NCBI RefSeq assembly: GCF_029269825.1
Contig: NZ_JARJHU010000008.1
Span: 496,001 to 560,000 of the forward strand
Length of the DNA: 64,000 bases
Reading direction: 5' to 3'
Origin: Pedobacter sp. JY14-1
GTDB taxonomy: Bacteria; Bacteroidota; Bacteroidia; Sphingobacteriales; Sphingobacteriaceae
Shown: positions 8,884 through 18,474 of the stretch, one piece after another
How positions within the stretch are numbered: the stretch's first letter is position 1
Layout: every line of letters starts with the position of its first letter
Program-made: the position numbers and the translations under genes
The notes under the pieces: generated by a model
What the model was told of the DNA's origin: nothing
The model's input: the letters and a program-made list of their open reading frames with translations, nothing else
Database searches by the model: none

Positions 8884-9902
8884 ATTAAATCTTCGAAGGA
8901 GAGTTTATGACCTGTAAGTAAATCCTTATTCAATGTTTTCCCGATAATTTCATGCATCCTCATAGGAGATATTCCATCACCTGGTCTAAGCATTTCAAGA
9001 TCTGATTCATTTAAACACTGACCCGCCTTTTTATCCTTATTTAGATGAATGCTTTTCCTAGCAACCAATAGATTCTTTAGTTCTGATTTAGAGGGCTCTT
9101 TTATACCCGAGCCCGAAACTGCCAACTCTATATTCCTTATCGCTTTAACCATAGCAGATAATTCTTCGGGTTCAAGAGATGCTGCATGATCAGGCCCCGG
9201 CAATGTGCGATCTAACGTGAAATGCTTTTCAATTACTGTCGCCCCGATAGCAACTGCAGCTATTGGAACTTCTATTCCCAAAGTGTGATCAGAATAGCCT
9301 ATGACTGTTCCAAAAATTTTTTGAAGGTGGAGCATAGCTGTAAGATTAACATCACTCATCGGAGTTGGGTATTCGGTATTACAATGCAAAATGGAAATCT
9401 TGTCTCTTGAGATACCTTCAGTTAAAAGGACATCTACAGCTTGCTCAATCTCAACTACAGTGCTCATTCCAGTGGAGATTATTGCTTTAGGAAACATCCG
9501 AGCAGCTTTGCGCAAGAAAGGCAAATTCGTTATTTCACCAGAAGGTATCTTAACAAGATCCAACCCAAGTTCATTAAGGTAACTTAGTGACTCCAGGTCG
9601 AAGGCTGTAGAAAAAAATTTAATGCCTTTTTTTCTGCAATAATTTATCAGCTTTTCATGATCCGAATGGGAGAGTTCTAAGCGTTTGAGCATATCAAATT
9701 GGCTTAATGCGGCATGGTTCATATTTTTCATTTGGTACGCAGCCATCCGAGCACCTTTAGAAACTAACTTTTCAGCACGAAACGTTTGAAATTTTACATA
9801 ATCGACTCCTGCCGTCGCAGCGGCGTCAATGAGCTGAAACGCTGTTTCAATGCTTCCGTTATGATTGACGCCTGCTTCGGCAATTATTGTTGTAGGTCTC
9901 AT
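8880..9902 (-). CDS. legI: N,N'-diacetyllegionaminate synthase (NeuB family)
   Basis: This is a 340-residue NeuB-type synthase, full length for the family. The TIM barrel carries GYSDHT at 202-207, EKHFTLDR at 225-232 and PGPDH at 235-239, the usual metal and substrate loops. An SAF (antifreeze-like) domain follows over roughly 280-340. It condenses phosphoenolpyruvate with the diacetamido-trideoxymannose released by LegG. It is joined to its neighbours by 4 bp overlaps on both sides. LegI is preferred over NeuB or PseI because of the surrounding LegB/C/H/G set. Confidence 0.9.
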   Translation of the reverse strand: MRPTTIIAEAGVNHNGSIETAFQLIDAAATAGVDYVKFQTFRAEKLVSKGARMAAYQMKNMNHAALSQFDMLKRLELSHSDHEKLINYCRKKGIKFFSTAFDLESLSYLNELGLDLVKIPSGEITNLPFLRKAARMFPKAIISTGMSTVVEIEQAVDVLLTEGISRDKISILHCNTEYPTPMSDVNLTAMLHLQKIFGTVIGYSDHTLGIEVPIAAVAIGATVIEKHFTLDRTLPGPDHAASLEPEELSAMVKAIRNIELAVSGSGIKEPSKSELKNLLVARKSIHLNKDKKAGQCLNESDLEMLRPGDGISPMRMHEIIGKTLNKDLLTGHKLSFEDLI

Positions 9903-10534
9903 TGATGTAATCTATATGCAGGAATTCCTGCGTAAACTCCACTCTCGGTTATATCTGCCGTGACCACTGCTCCGGCACCAATTATCGATTTTTCGACTAA
10001 TGTAATGTTGTTTGATATTGTTACATTACTTCCAATAAAAGATTGATGTCCTATTTTGCAGTTCCCGTTAACGATCGATTCAGTTGATATATGAACATGG
10101 TTACCAATCAAGCAATCGTGCTCTACCACCGATCCAGTATTTAAAATACAGTTAAGTCCAATACGTGCACCAGCATTAACCAAACCATTATGCATAACGA
10201 TAGTACCTGCGCCAATTTTAGCATGCTTAGATATATAGGCCTTAGACGAGACGATTACAGGAAGCTTGGCGCCAAGTTTCACAAGTTTATTAAATAAGGT
10301 TTGACGGCCTTCTGATGATTTTATTTGTCCAAATGAGATCAGAAAGTTATACTTCAACTTCACAAAACTGGCAATGTCATCATCAGTCCCAATTATAGGG
10401 TATCCCAATACGTCCCTGCCTGCCATTTCATCCCGGTCAAGTATTCCCTTTATTTGAAACACGTTCGATTGTTCTATAACATCGATACATGCTCGACAAT
10501 GACCACCAGCCCCGATCAAGATTATATTCTCCAT
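9899..10534 (-). CDS. legH: NeuD/PglD-type sugar N-acetyltransferase (LegH)
   Basis: The 211-residue protein has a short N-terminal Rossmann-like domain that binds the nucleotide sugar (IILIGAGGHCRACIDVI, 4-20). A left-handed beta-helix of hexapeptides follows (for example IGAGTIVMHNGLVNAGARIG). The histidine in VVEHDCLIG is the expected catalytic base. It would acetylate the 4-amino group made by LegC. Start and stop codons overlap those of legC (TAATG) and legI (4 bp). Confidence 0.88.
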   Translation of the reverse strand: MENIILIGAGGHCRACIDVIEQSNVFQIKGILDRDEMAGRDVLGYPIIGTDDDIASFVKLKYNFLISFGQIKSSEGRQTLFNKLVKLGAKLPVIVSSKAYISKHAKIGAGTIVMHNGLVNAGARIGLNCILNTGSVVEHDCLIGNHVHISTESIVNGNCKIGHQSFIGSNVTISNNITLVEKSIIGAGAVVTADITESGVYAGIPAYRLHQ

Positions 10535-11694
10535 TACCTACTTCTGAAGCCGGAAGGTATATTTACAAGGCGGTCCGCAATCCAAATACTATTGCTTAAA
10601 CCATCTGACTGACAGTCCCTAAACATTTTCAAACGGGTCATCAATTCCCACACAGGTCTGGTCATTACGCCATTGTTGTTTGAGAATGCCAAAAAAGAGT
10701 CCCGATGAGTGCGATCCTGAAAAAGGATTGCATTTAGCCAATAATTAGCTGTAGCTTCAGGAATTTCCTTCATGAAGGGAACGCCGATTCTACCAAAAAA
10801 ATCTTCATAAGCTTTTGCCAGCAATCGTTTATCAGAAATAAATTTATCCAACTGTTCCAACTGAGCACAAGCGAATGCAGCATTTAAATTGGGCATACGG
10901 AAGTTATAACCAATTTCATCATGAACAAAATCCCATCGATGAGGAACTTTTGCCTGGGTTGTTAAGTGCTTCGCGCGGCGGGCGATGCATTCGTCATCTG
11001 TCACAATTGCGCCTCCTCCACCGGAGGTCACGGTTTTGTTCCCATTGAAGCTAAATACACCAACCAATCCAAAACTTCCTGTATGTTTTCCATCGTAATA
11101 ACTTCCAAGTGATTCAGCAGCATCTTCTACCAGCGGAATATTCCAGTTATCACAAATTTGTCTTATTTCGTCAATACGGCACGGTAAACCAAATGTGTGC
11201 ATAGGGACACATGCAGCAATGCGTCGGCCCGTAATCTTGTTGTAAGCTCCATCAGATTTTTTGACGACGTTGTTCGCTAAAAAAGAAGACAAAGCCTCTG
11301 GAGACATTCCTAACGTATCATTATCCACATCAACAAAGACTGGATAAGCACCGTTATAACTGATCGCATTCGCGGTGGCAATGAATGTTAGCGCTTGCGT
11401 GATTACTTCTTCTCCACGTGTTACACCAGCAAGCATAAGTGCAATATGAAGTGCATTTGTACCATTGACAATAGCCACCGCATATCTCGTTCCGGTTATC
11501 TTTGCCATCATCTCTTCAAAAAGGTTGACGTAACTACCTACTGAAGATACATAAGTGGAATCGATAGCATCAAGCACATATTTACGTTCATTACCGCAAA
11601 AAACTGGCTCATGCAACCCTACATAAGACTTCTCGGGGTACATTCCTCTTATGAAAGATATAATGGAGTCAAAATGTAATTCCTGTTCCATCAC
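10534..11694 (-). CDS. legC: PLP-dependent NDP-sugar aminotransferase (LegC)
   Basis: This is a 386-residue DegT/DnrJ/EryC1/StrS aminotransferase. Lys220 in FNGNK is the PLP Schiff-base residue, Asp191 in EDAAES pairs with the pyridine nitrogen, and NGTNALH near 77-83 holds the phosphate. It should aminate C4 of the 4-keto-6-deoxy sugar made by LegB, using glutamate. The start overlaps the legB stop by 4 bp; two consecutive Met codons are possible starts. Confidence 0.9.
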   Translation of the reverse strand: MMEQELHFDSIISFIRGMYPEKSYVGLHEPVFCGNERKYVLDAIDSTYVSSVGSYVNLFEEMMAKITGTRYAVAIVNGTNALHIALMLAGVTRGEEVITQALTFIATANAISYNGAYPVFVDVDNDTLGMSPEALSSFLANNVVKKSDGAYNKITGRRIAACVPMHTFGLPCRIDEIRQICDNWNIPLVEDAAESLGSYYDGKHTGSFGLVGVFSFNGNKTVTSGGGGAIVTDDECIARRAKHLTTQAKVPHRWDFVHDEIGYNFRMPNLNAAFACAQLEQLDKFISDKRLLAKAYEDFFGRIGVPFMKEIPEATANYWLNAILFQDRTHRDSFLAFSNNNGVMTRPVWELMTRLKMFRDCQSDGLSNSIWIADRLVNIPSGFRSR

Positions 11695-12875
11695 ATCTTT
11701 GCATCTAAATATTTCCCGGTCTCCTTATGCCTGAAATCTGGAAGAACCGTGTGAAATAAATTTACCAGATCATCCTTCGACCAACGCTTAGCGGATTTCA
11801 GGCGCTGAATTGTTTCTATAAAGAGTCCCAGGCGATCTGAGCGATCGAATCGATTCTTTATAATCCCAAGGTTTTCGAATTTATTCATGTCTAATACTTC
11901 CGCTTCTGTATAAAATTCTTCAAAATCCTTTTCCCCTGTTGTATCACTGTTCGTAAATAAACACGGCCATCTCCCTTGCTTTGGAAGATGTTTAATCAAT
12001 TCTCTAGCTTCATCTTCATCTTCACAAACAAAGGGCTCGTAACCTAAGGATGCTAAATACTTTTGGGCAATCTCAGCAAAAGAAATTAAATGGAGCTCTT
12101 CACTTAATTTCGGAAAAAAAACATCTCGATTCTCACCAAATAAGCAAGACATCAAACACAACTCACCCGATTCTTTAGGAGTCACAAAATATCGACGAAT
12201 GTCGTGAGGCGCAACAATTGGTTGCTGCTTAAGAATCCGCTGATTGAAGCCATGCAGCAAAGAGCCGTCTGAGAAAGCGACATTTGCGAATCGTGCAGTT
12301 GAAATGGGCAAATTGGCACTTTTGGCCAATAAGAACATTTCCATGATTCTCTTTGAAGCCCCCATCATGTTTACCGGATTCGCCGCTTTATCTGTAGATA
12401 CGCAGAAGTACTTTTTTACTCCACGTTCTATGGACTGGTCTATAGTCTTTATCGTGTTCAAAATATTGACGTCAATCATCCGCATGAGCGTAAATGGATC
12501 CTTTTCACTCCTCACATGCTTCAGCGCAGACAAATTCATTACATAATCGTATTGACCGTCATAATCTAAAAAAGCTTCATACTCTGTTGAACCAATGTCC
12601 AAGGCGAATGTCTGAAAGTCGCCATTGATATATCCGTAGGAGCTCCGAACATCCCGAACCAATTCGACAAGGTTATTTTCATTTATATCAACAACATGAA
12701 GCTTTTTAGGGTTTCGCTTAAATACTTCCTTGACAACAGCCTGACCTATAGAGCCACCGCCTCCTATTACTAGAAATCCCGAATTACTTATGATATTTTC
12801 TATCTCACCCTCATAAGCATCGATATCGCATCGAAACAATTCGTCTGATCTACCAATCAATCTCAAAATATCCAT
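11691..12875 (-). CDS. legB: NDP-sugar 4,6-dehydratase (LegB)
   Basis: This 394-residue extended SDR is of the FlaA1/CapD group. GGGGSIGQA at 38-46 binds NAD, SALKHVRSEKDPF follows near 115-128, and the catalytic region is STDKAANPVN at 160-169. The usual YxxxK is Met171-xxx-Lys175 here, a replacement known in the CapD/WbpM branch where Asp-Lys does the chemistry. It would remove water across C4-C6 of an NDP-HexNAc, the first committed step to legionaminic acid. Only 3 bp separate it from the Wzz-like gene. Whether the nucleotide is GDP (suggested by the PtmE-like gene) or UDP is not visible. Confidence 0.85.
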   Translation of the reverse strand: MDILRLIGRSDELFRCDIDAYEGEIENIISNSGFLVIGGGGSIGQAVVKEVFKRNPKKLHVVDINENNLVELVRDVRSSYGYINGDFQTFALDIGSTEYEAFLDYDGQYDYVMNLSALKHVRSEKDPFTLMRMIDVNILNTIKTIDQSIERGVKKYFCVSTDKAANPVNMMGASKRIMEMFLLAKSANLPISTARFANVAFSDGSLLHGFNQRILKQQPIVAPHDIRRYFVTPKESGELCLMSCLFGENRDVFFPKLSEELHLISFAEIAQKYLASLGYEPFVCEDEDEARELIKHLPKQGRWPCLFTNSDTTGEKDFEEFYTEAEVLDMNKFENLGIIKNRFDRSDRLGLFIETIQRLKSAKRWSKDDLVNLFHTVLPDFRHKETGKYLDAKM

Positions 12876-12878
12876 ATC

Positions 12879-13958
12879 TTATTTCATGATTATATTCATG
12901 AATTTTCTTAGCGTCAAGAAAAATATTACAAAAATCCCAGCCAGCAGCCCTCCATAAAATGTACCCTTAATCTTACCGACCTTCTTCTTTTCTAATGGAA
13001 ACACAGGTTCATCGATTATCTGTATTAGCGGCGTTTCTTTCATTAAAGCGGTTTTAGACATTTCAAGATTTTGTAACAGTACGCTCAAAACCGCCTTGTT
13101 AGTTTCAACAGAAAACTGCGCACGCTGCGATGGGACTACTCTTATTACTTGCCTCGTAGGATTCAGATTCGGTGTAGCATCATTTGCAGCGACTGCTGAA
13201 TAGATGGCCCCGTTCATAACATTTCGAACAGAATCAGCCTTCTGTTGTAGAATAGCCACATTTTCTGCTGATTTTTTTGTCTTGGTACGTACGTAAAAAT
13301 CATTCACCGTAGTCACTATAGCTTCATTAAAGGCTTTTGAAAAAACCTCATCAGTTGAACTGATAGTGGCATTTATTATACTAAGCTTCTTATCAATCTT
13401 ATTCACAGCCAAATAGTCCGTCCTGATATTATCAATTATCAAAGTCAACAAGCTATCCTGAACACGATTTAAACCTTCAGCATGAGTGAACTTTACATGT
13501 CTTGTTCTGGGCTTATTATCCCAAGATTCCTGTAATTCATTGAAGTCTATAAACCGGTTTATCAACAATTCCCTCTTGCCCCCATAAGTTGTCTGCCTAA
13601 AAAGAGCGCCTTTAATCATATTTCTAGACTTATATAACTCTAATATATTGTCGCCCTGAAATATGCTCCCTCCGCCGCTCCCCAGGTCAATTCCGGCAAT
13701 AGAGGCTAAACCAGCTAACGATCCAAATCCTCCCGGCTTATCCTCTTCTAACGCGAAAGATGTAGTTGCTGAATAAATTGGCTTTTTATAGTACGCGTAC
13801 AGAAAGCCAATTACCCCCCCAGCCAGACCTACCAGAATAATCGGAATTTTATGTGCCCATAAAAACCTAATCCAATCTTGAAATCGCAAAATCAATTCCT
13901 TCAAAGAAATCTTACTATCTATTGGGCTATCAGAAGGGTTAAGCTCTTCGACTTTCAT
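12879..13958 (-). CDS. wzz: Wzz/GumC-type chain-length determinant
   Basis: The 359-residue inner-membrane protein has a TM helix near 38-56 (IILVGLAGGVIGFLYAYY) and a second near 336-352 (YGGLLAGIFVIFFLTL). A large periplasmic domain lies between them, typical of polysaccharide co-polymerases. A Gly/Ser-rich stretch (GSLAGLASIAGIDLGSGGGS) follows the first helix, as in many Bacteroidota Wzz proteins. There is no C-terminal tyrosine kinase domain. It lies 7 bp after the SLBB exporter and should regulate chain length or couple synthesis with export. Confidence 0.88.
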   Translation of the reverse strand: MKVEELNPSDSPIDSKISLKELILRFQDWIRFLWAHKIPIILVGLAGGVIGFLYAYYKKPIYSATTSFALEEDKPGGFGSLAGLASIAGIDLGSGGGSIFQGDNILELYKSRNMIKGALFRQTTYGGKRELLINRFIDFNELQESWDNKPRTRHVKFTHAEGLNRVQDSLLTLIIDNIRTDYLAVNKIDKKLSIINATISSTDEVFSKAFNEAIVTTVNDFYVRTKTKKSAENVAILQQKADSVRNVMNGAIYSAVAANDATPNLNPTRQVIRVVPSQRAQFSVETNKAVLSVLLQNLEMSKTALMKETPLIQIIDEPVFPLEKKKVGKIKGTFYGGLLAGIFVIFFLTLRKFMNIIMK

Positions 13959-13965
13959 TAGGGTA

Positions 13966-16485
13966 TTATCTGAGTATACTTACAATAATTGCTGCTAAGG
14001 AAGCGAAAGCTGTTCCAATGCCTATCCATGCCTGAGCACTCATCCGTTCTCTCTCAGCCCGTTTAGGTACAAAAATCTCACTGCCTGGTTTGACCTGAGG
14101 ATAATTATTAAAAAACAGGAACTTCTTAGCCGACGCTACGGATCCATTTGGGTATACAATATAGGCCCCACGCTTGTATGCATTATAGCTGAATCCTCCT
14201 GCACCGTCTATATATCCCTTAAAGCTTCTGCCTTTTATATATACAATGCTATTTGGCTTCAATACTTCGCCGGTAATGCGCACAGTCTGTAGTTCCTTGG
14301 GTATTCTTATAATATCTCCGTCCTCCACAATCAGGTCATACCTTGAAGATGGTCGTTTAAGGATACGGTCAAGATCAATTCCAACCAAGTCGCTACGTAA
14401 AACCTGCAAATCCTTCTCAAAGCTCGTTGTATCTCTTGCGCCAGTCTGCTTCAGCCTTTGCAGGTTGAGTAATTTCTCACGTTCTTCCTTCGCCCTTTCT
14501 AAACTGTCTGCATATCTGGACTCGGGGCTTCCTGTTCGTTTAAGTGATGCTCCGTCAACATAGGCAAGAGGAGTCAGACCACCAGCTCTGAGTATCAGAT
14601 CTGAAATTCTTTCGTTCTTTTTTGTAACTGTATATGTACCGGGATATAGTACTTCACCCTCGATCTTAACCTGCCTTTGTACTTGATACCCCTCAGAACT
14701 TCTCACAGAGACAATATCAAATGGCTTCAATCTGAACCTGGGCCCCACTATCTTAAGTCCTGGATCAATGTCAATAGTAAACACCTCTGCAGTGCGGGCT
14801 GAAGCCGACATGGCGTCGCTGTTCTTTATCCTTCTGGAGACTTCGATACGATTAGGTGTCGCGCCCTCTTTAAACCCACCGGCCATCTGGATAAGATCTC
14901 CTACGCTAATGCTGTCACCATACTTAAATGACCCCGGAAAACGAACTTCTCCCTGTACAGTAACCTTATACTCGTCACGAAGGTCAAATAATGAAGATAC
15001 TGTAACTTTATCCTCGCGTTGTAAAAGAATATCAGGTTCTGTACCTGCATTGATCTTGGACAAATCAAAAGAAATCAATGCCTGTGTATTATCGGGGTTA
15101 AGACGGCTGATATAAGCACGGTTCAAAAAAGCATCTTCTGTGAGACCATTGGCCTTGGCAATCAAACCTTTCAAAGTAAGTCCCTTGTCAAGCTCGTACT
15201 GCCCCGGTCTGAATACTGCTCCTTTAATCTCAACCCGGTTCTCAAATCTGTCCAGGATAGTCTCGACAATATACTTGTCCCCATTCGTCGGGCGGTAACC
15301 AGTATAATCAGCAGACTGGATGTCGGTGATCTTTCTTTCCCGGCTGGTATTCTGCAAGACCTTAATCTGCGCCGTATAAGCCTGATTACTGAAACCACCG
15401 GCGAAACGGATCACGTCTTCCAGAGATTCATTGTTAAGTACTTCGTATAATGCCGGGCGCTTGACTTCTCCCCCTATCTCCACTCTGGTTTGATAGACGG
15501 GCACATTGATGACGTCCTGGTCCTGCAACCGGATGTTGTTCTTTTGGATGCCGTTCAGAAGAAAATCGTAGACATCTACTGTTGTAACCACTCTATTGTT
15601 GCGGATCACCTGAATTTTTCTGAACGAGCCATTCTGATTTGGCCCGCCAGATTGATATAACAAATTGAAAACTGTAAAAAGAGAGGGTACTGTATAGGAG
15701 CCTGGTTTTACAACCTCGCCAACGACCGTCACCTTAATACTTCTGATGTTTCCAAGGGTTATAGCCACATTTGTTCTACCAGTTCGCAGACCAGGATAAG
15801 TTCCGGACATATTATTCCGAATTTTGGAAATGGCTTGCTCAATAGTAAGCCCCCCTACAGATATTAAACCAACATATTGAAGCCTGATTGTTCCGTCAGG
15901 ACTCACTTTCAGACGGTAATTTGCCTCGTTATCACCACTCAGGTCTATCAGCAGCTCATCATCGGGGCCAATGACATAGCTTTTTGGGGTTGCCATTCTA
16001 AGGTTTGGCTCGAAAGTCAGGTCACTGTTCTTAAACAAATCTGAACCAAAGATCTTCGGTTTCAAAGATTCAAATAAATCAACCTGACTTTGTGAATTCT
16101 TTAAATTGCCAAGACTATCCCTGTCAAAAGAGGAGCTCGCATTCCTACCTCTCCTCGTTGTATCCAGGCCTTGATAGGAGCGCGAACGGCTGAGATCATT
16201 ATCATTTGAGGAGCTACCTTGACCGCCATCCTGCTTACGTATCTTCTCTACACGTGACCTCAGCTTTTGTATTTCCGTCTGCTTCATTCCCTGTGCCATG
16301 GCCATTTGCTCAAGCTGAGCGTCTGAATAACCTATAGACTCAGCTCTTTGGATCAATTGCCTGATCTGGGCGTCAGTCAGGTCGTCTACACGTACATCAG
16401 AATAGTTTGTCTGGGCAACGACCGGAATCGTTAAAATAACAGCTAGAAAAACTAAAAATGTAGAAAATAATCGTTTAACATTCAT
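13966..16485 (-). CDS. Wza-like polysaccharide exporter with repeated SLBB domains
   Basis: The 839-residue exported protein has a signal peptide (LFSTFLVFLAVILTIPVVAQ). A short helical region and a Ser/Arg-rich linker precede the Poly_export domain (IGPDDELLIDLSGDNEANY, around 172-190). Several SLBB beta-grasp units follow, recognised by recurrent VxGEVxxPGxY-like segments (VVGEVVKPGSY, IGGEVKRPALY, IKGAVFRPGQY, VQGEVRFPGSF, IEGEVLYPGTY, ITGEVLKPNS). A single C-terminal TM helix (IGIGTAFASLAAIIVSIL) ends it. It should form the outer-membrane export channel of the polysaccharide machinery with the Wzz-like protein. It is longer than E. coli Wza, as is common in this phylum. Confidence 0.88.
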   Translation of the reverse strand: MNVKRLFSTFLVFLAVILTIPVVAQTNYSDVRVDDLTDAQIRQLIQRAESIGYSDAQLEQMAMAQGMKQTEIQKLRSRVEKIRKQDGGQGSSSNDNDLSRSRSYQGLDTTRRGRNASSSFDRDSLGNLKNSQSQVDLFESLKPKIFGSDLFKNSDLTFEPNLRMATPKSYVIGPDDELLIDLSGDNEANYRLKVSPDGTIRLQYVGLISVGGLTIEQAISKIRNNMSGTYPGLRTGRTNVAITLGNIRSIKVTVVGEVVKPGSYTVPSLFTVFNLLYQSGGPNQNGSFRKIQVIRNNRVVTTVDVYDFLLNGIQKNNIRLQDQDVINVPVYQTRVEIGGEVKRPALYEVLNNESLEDVIRFAGGFSNQAYTAQIKVLQNTSRERKITDIQSADYTGYRPTNGDKYIVETILDRFENRVEIKGAVFRPGQYELDKGLTLKGLIAKANGLTEDAFLNRAYISRLNPDNTQALISFDLSKINAGTEPDILLQREDKVTVSSLFDLRDEYKVTVQGEVRFPGSFKYGDSISVGDLIQMAGGFKEGATPNRIEVSRRIKNSDAMSASARTAEVFTIDIDPGLKIVGPRFRLKPFDIVSVRSSEGYQVQRQVKIEGEVLYPGTYTVTKKNERISDLILRAGGLTPLAYVDGASLKRTGSPESRYADSLERAKEEREKLLNLQRLKQTGARDTTSFEKDLQVLRSDLVGIDLDRILKRPSSRYDLIVEDGDIIRIPKELQTVRITGEVLKPNSIVYIKGRSFKGYIDGAGGFSYNAYKRGAYIVYPNGSVASAKKFLFFNNYPQVKPGSEIFVPKRAERERMSAQAWIGIGTAFASLAAIIVSILR

Positions 16486-16517
16486 AGGGTAACGAGAGCG
16501 GTATGTACTTTTTGTGC

Positions 16518-17654
16518 TTATTCGAAGTAATTCAGCGTGCGGAAACCACCCAACTTCAAGTGTTCATCCTTTTTCATTAGATGCAGGTCTGCATGGATCA
16601 TGTCTTTTACCAGGGCGGCAAGGTCGTATTTGGGTTCCCAGCCTAGTTTGGTTTTAGATTTGGTCGGGTCACCGAGCAACAAGTCTACTTCTGTTGGCCT
16701 GTAGTATTTTTCATCGACCTGTACCACTACCGTTCCAGGTTTTAGGTTTGCATCGTTTAATCCAAGTTCCTTAACCAGGTTTTGGTCGACATCAATGATC
16801 ACTCCACGCTCATTGGCATCCTTGCCGCTGAATTCTATGTCGATACCCAGTTCGGCAAAGGTCATCTTCACAAAGTCACGGACTGTAGTCGTAACGCCTG
16901 TAGCGATCACAAAATCTTCTGCTTTTTCCTGCTGAAGGATCAGCCACATAGCTTCAATATAATCCTTGGCATGCCCCCAGTCGCGTTGTGCAGAAAGGTT
17001 GCCCAAATATAGCGTATTTTGAAGGCCGAGTGCGATCTTAGCAGCTGCCCGGGTAATCTTACGGGTAACGAATGTCTCGCCTCTTAGCGGACTTTCGTGG
17101 TTAAACAGGATACCATTGCAAGCATACATGCCGTAGGCTTCACGATAGTTAACCGTGATCCAATATCCGTATAGTTTAGCTACTGCGTAAGGAGAACGCG
17201 GATAAAAAGGTGTCGCTTCGCTCTGAGGAACAGCCTGTACCAACCCATAAAGCTCTGAGGTAGATGCCTGATAGATACGTGTCTTTTTTTCTAATCCCAG
17301 GATACGGATGGCTTCCAGCAGCCTTAAGGTACCTATGCCGTCCGCATTGGCGGTATACTCGGGCATTTCAAAGCTCACATGCACATGGCTCATAGCAGCA
17401 AGGTTATAGATCTCATCCGGCTGGGTTTCCTGAATGATCCGGATCAGGTTGGTTGAATCCGTGAGATCTCCGAAGTGGAGTTTGAAATTTACACCTTGCT
17501 CATGCTGATCCTGGTACAGGTGATCAATACGATCGGTGTTGAACAGGGATGACCGCCGCTTCAATCCATGAACAAAATATCCCTTTTTCAATAAAAACTC
17601 TGCAAGGTAGGCTCCATCCTGGCCTGTAACTCCGGTAATTAAGGCGACTTTCAT
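16518..17654 (-). CDS. gmd: GDP-mannose 4,6-dehydratase
   Basis: The protein has 378 residues from the chosen start. TGVTGQDG at 7-14 is the NADP loop, with STSELYG and the catalytic YAVAK further on and the Gmd-typical [16 protein letters not shown]. It makes GDP-4-keto-6-deoxymannose, precursor of GDP-fucose, rhamnose or perosamine sugars. No fcl or other follow-on enzyme lies next to it here. I start at the ATG at 17654 because MKVALITG is the family N-terminus. A further reason is that a good -7 box (17679-17686) overlaps the alternative ATG at 17681, which would then lie upstream of transcription. Confidence 0.93.
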   Translation of the reverse strand: MKVALITGVTGQDGAYLAEFLLKKGYFVHGLKRRSSLFNTDRIDHLYQDQHEQGVNFKLHFGDLTDSTNLIRIIQETQPDEIYNLAAMSHVHVSFEMPEYTANADGIGTLRLLEAIRILGLEKKTRIYQASTSELYGLVQAVPQSEATPFYPRSPYAVAKLYGYWITVNYREAYGMYACNGILFNHESPLRGETFVTRKITRAAAKIALGLQNTLYLGNLSAQRDWGHAKDYIEAMWLILQQEKAEDFVIATGVTTTVRDFVKMTFAELGIDIEFSGKDANERGVIIDVDQNLVKELGLNDANLKPGTVVVQVDEKYYRPTEVDLLLGDPTKSKTKLGWEPKYDLAALVKDMIHADLHLMKKDEHLKLGGFRTLNYFE

Positions 17655-17678
17655 GAACTTTAGTTTAATAGTTGGCTG

Positions 17679-17686
17679 CAAACATA
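17679..17686 (-). promoter_or_regulatory. Bacteroidota -7 promoter element of gmd and the polysaccharide operon
   Basis: Read on the minus strand the site is TATGTTTG, a full match to TAnnTTTG, with its end about 25 bases before the gmd ATG at 17654. I do not see a convincing TTG -33 box at the usual 19-21 base spacing. It is the likely start of the long minus-strand polysaccharide transcript. Confidence 0.5.
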
Positions 17687-17708
17687 CATAATAATTGCAT
17701 TTGCTTTA

Positions 17709-18416
17709 TTATTTATTACTTCCTAAATGTACTTGTATCCCCACAGAAACAGGGTTTAGCAGGAATTCTGACTTATAATATTTTTTAAGTGTCTGCGTAT
17801 TATTGATATCTTGCCAGGTGACGGTCTGACGCTCGTAAGAGTAAAAATAGTCGATGTTACCCTCTGCAAAAAAGGAGAGCTGGGGAAACGGACTGATTTT
17901 AATGCCCACAAATGGGGTGACTACAAGACCTGATTTGGAGGTCTCCACTTTCTCCGGATCCATCGGCATTGGTGATGAAGTTGGTTTTGCGGCCTCCCTG
18001 AGCGCATTTCTGTTTTCAAGATTCCCTGTAAACACATTTGACCGGTAACCTGCATCGAGGCCAAAGTAAGGCTGAATACGTGCGTAATTAAAGTTCTTCT
18101 CGAAACCGACCTTGAATGAATAATCAACCAGTTTCCCTGCTGCCTCTTCGCAGGTCTCACAATTGTTAAAAAAACGCTTAGACTTATTGTAGTAAGTTCC
18201 GTTCAGACGGTAACTGATCTGATTGTCGTTGAATTTTACCATCGCTCCGTTTACAGGTGCATTGGTAAAATAATCCGTATTGGTTTCATTTAAAATTTTG
18301 GGCATCTGCACAAGCGAATATACCCTTACCCCGATACTGTAATTATAATCACTGTTTACCTGTGCGGTAGCAGTCAGGCCAAATAGGGATAAGAGGACCA
18401 ACAGATATTTTCCCAT
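17709..18416 (-). CDS. Predicted outer-membrane beta-barrel protein, unknown function
   Basis: The 235-residue protein begins with a signal peptide (MGKYLLVLLSLFGLTATAQ). The rest alternates aromatic and polar residues, as in small OMP barrels (YSIGVRVYSLVQM, ARIQPYFGLDAGY, LVVTPFVGIKISPFPQLSFFAEGNIDYFYSYE). It ends with a strand, FLLNPVSVGIQVHLG. A CETC pair near residues 74-77 may form a disulfide. It resembles generic porin-family or OmpW-like proteins of this phylum, but I do not recognise a specific family. It stands just upstream of gmd and seems transcribed separately. Confidence 0.7.
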   Translation of the reverse strand: MGKYLLVLLSLFGLTATAQVNSDYNYSIGVRVYSLVQMPKILNETNTDYFTNAPVNGAMVKFNDNQISYRLNGTYYNKSKRFFNNCETCEEAAGKLVDYSFKVGFEKNFNYARIQPYFGLDAGYRSNVFTGNLENRNALREAAKPTSSPMPMDPEKVETSKSGLVVTPFVGIKISPFPQLSFFAEGNIDYFYSYERQTVTWQDINNTQTLKKYYKSEFLLNPVSVGIQVHLGSNK

Positions 18417-18474
18417 ATGAAATTGAAAGTACTAAAACCAGCACCAAGATAAACAAAAGAAGATCAATTATCTG

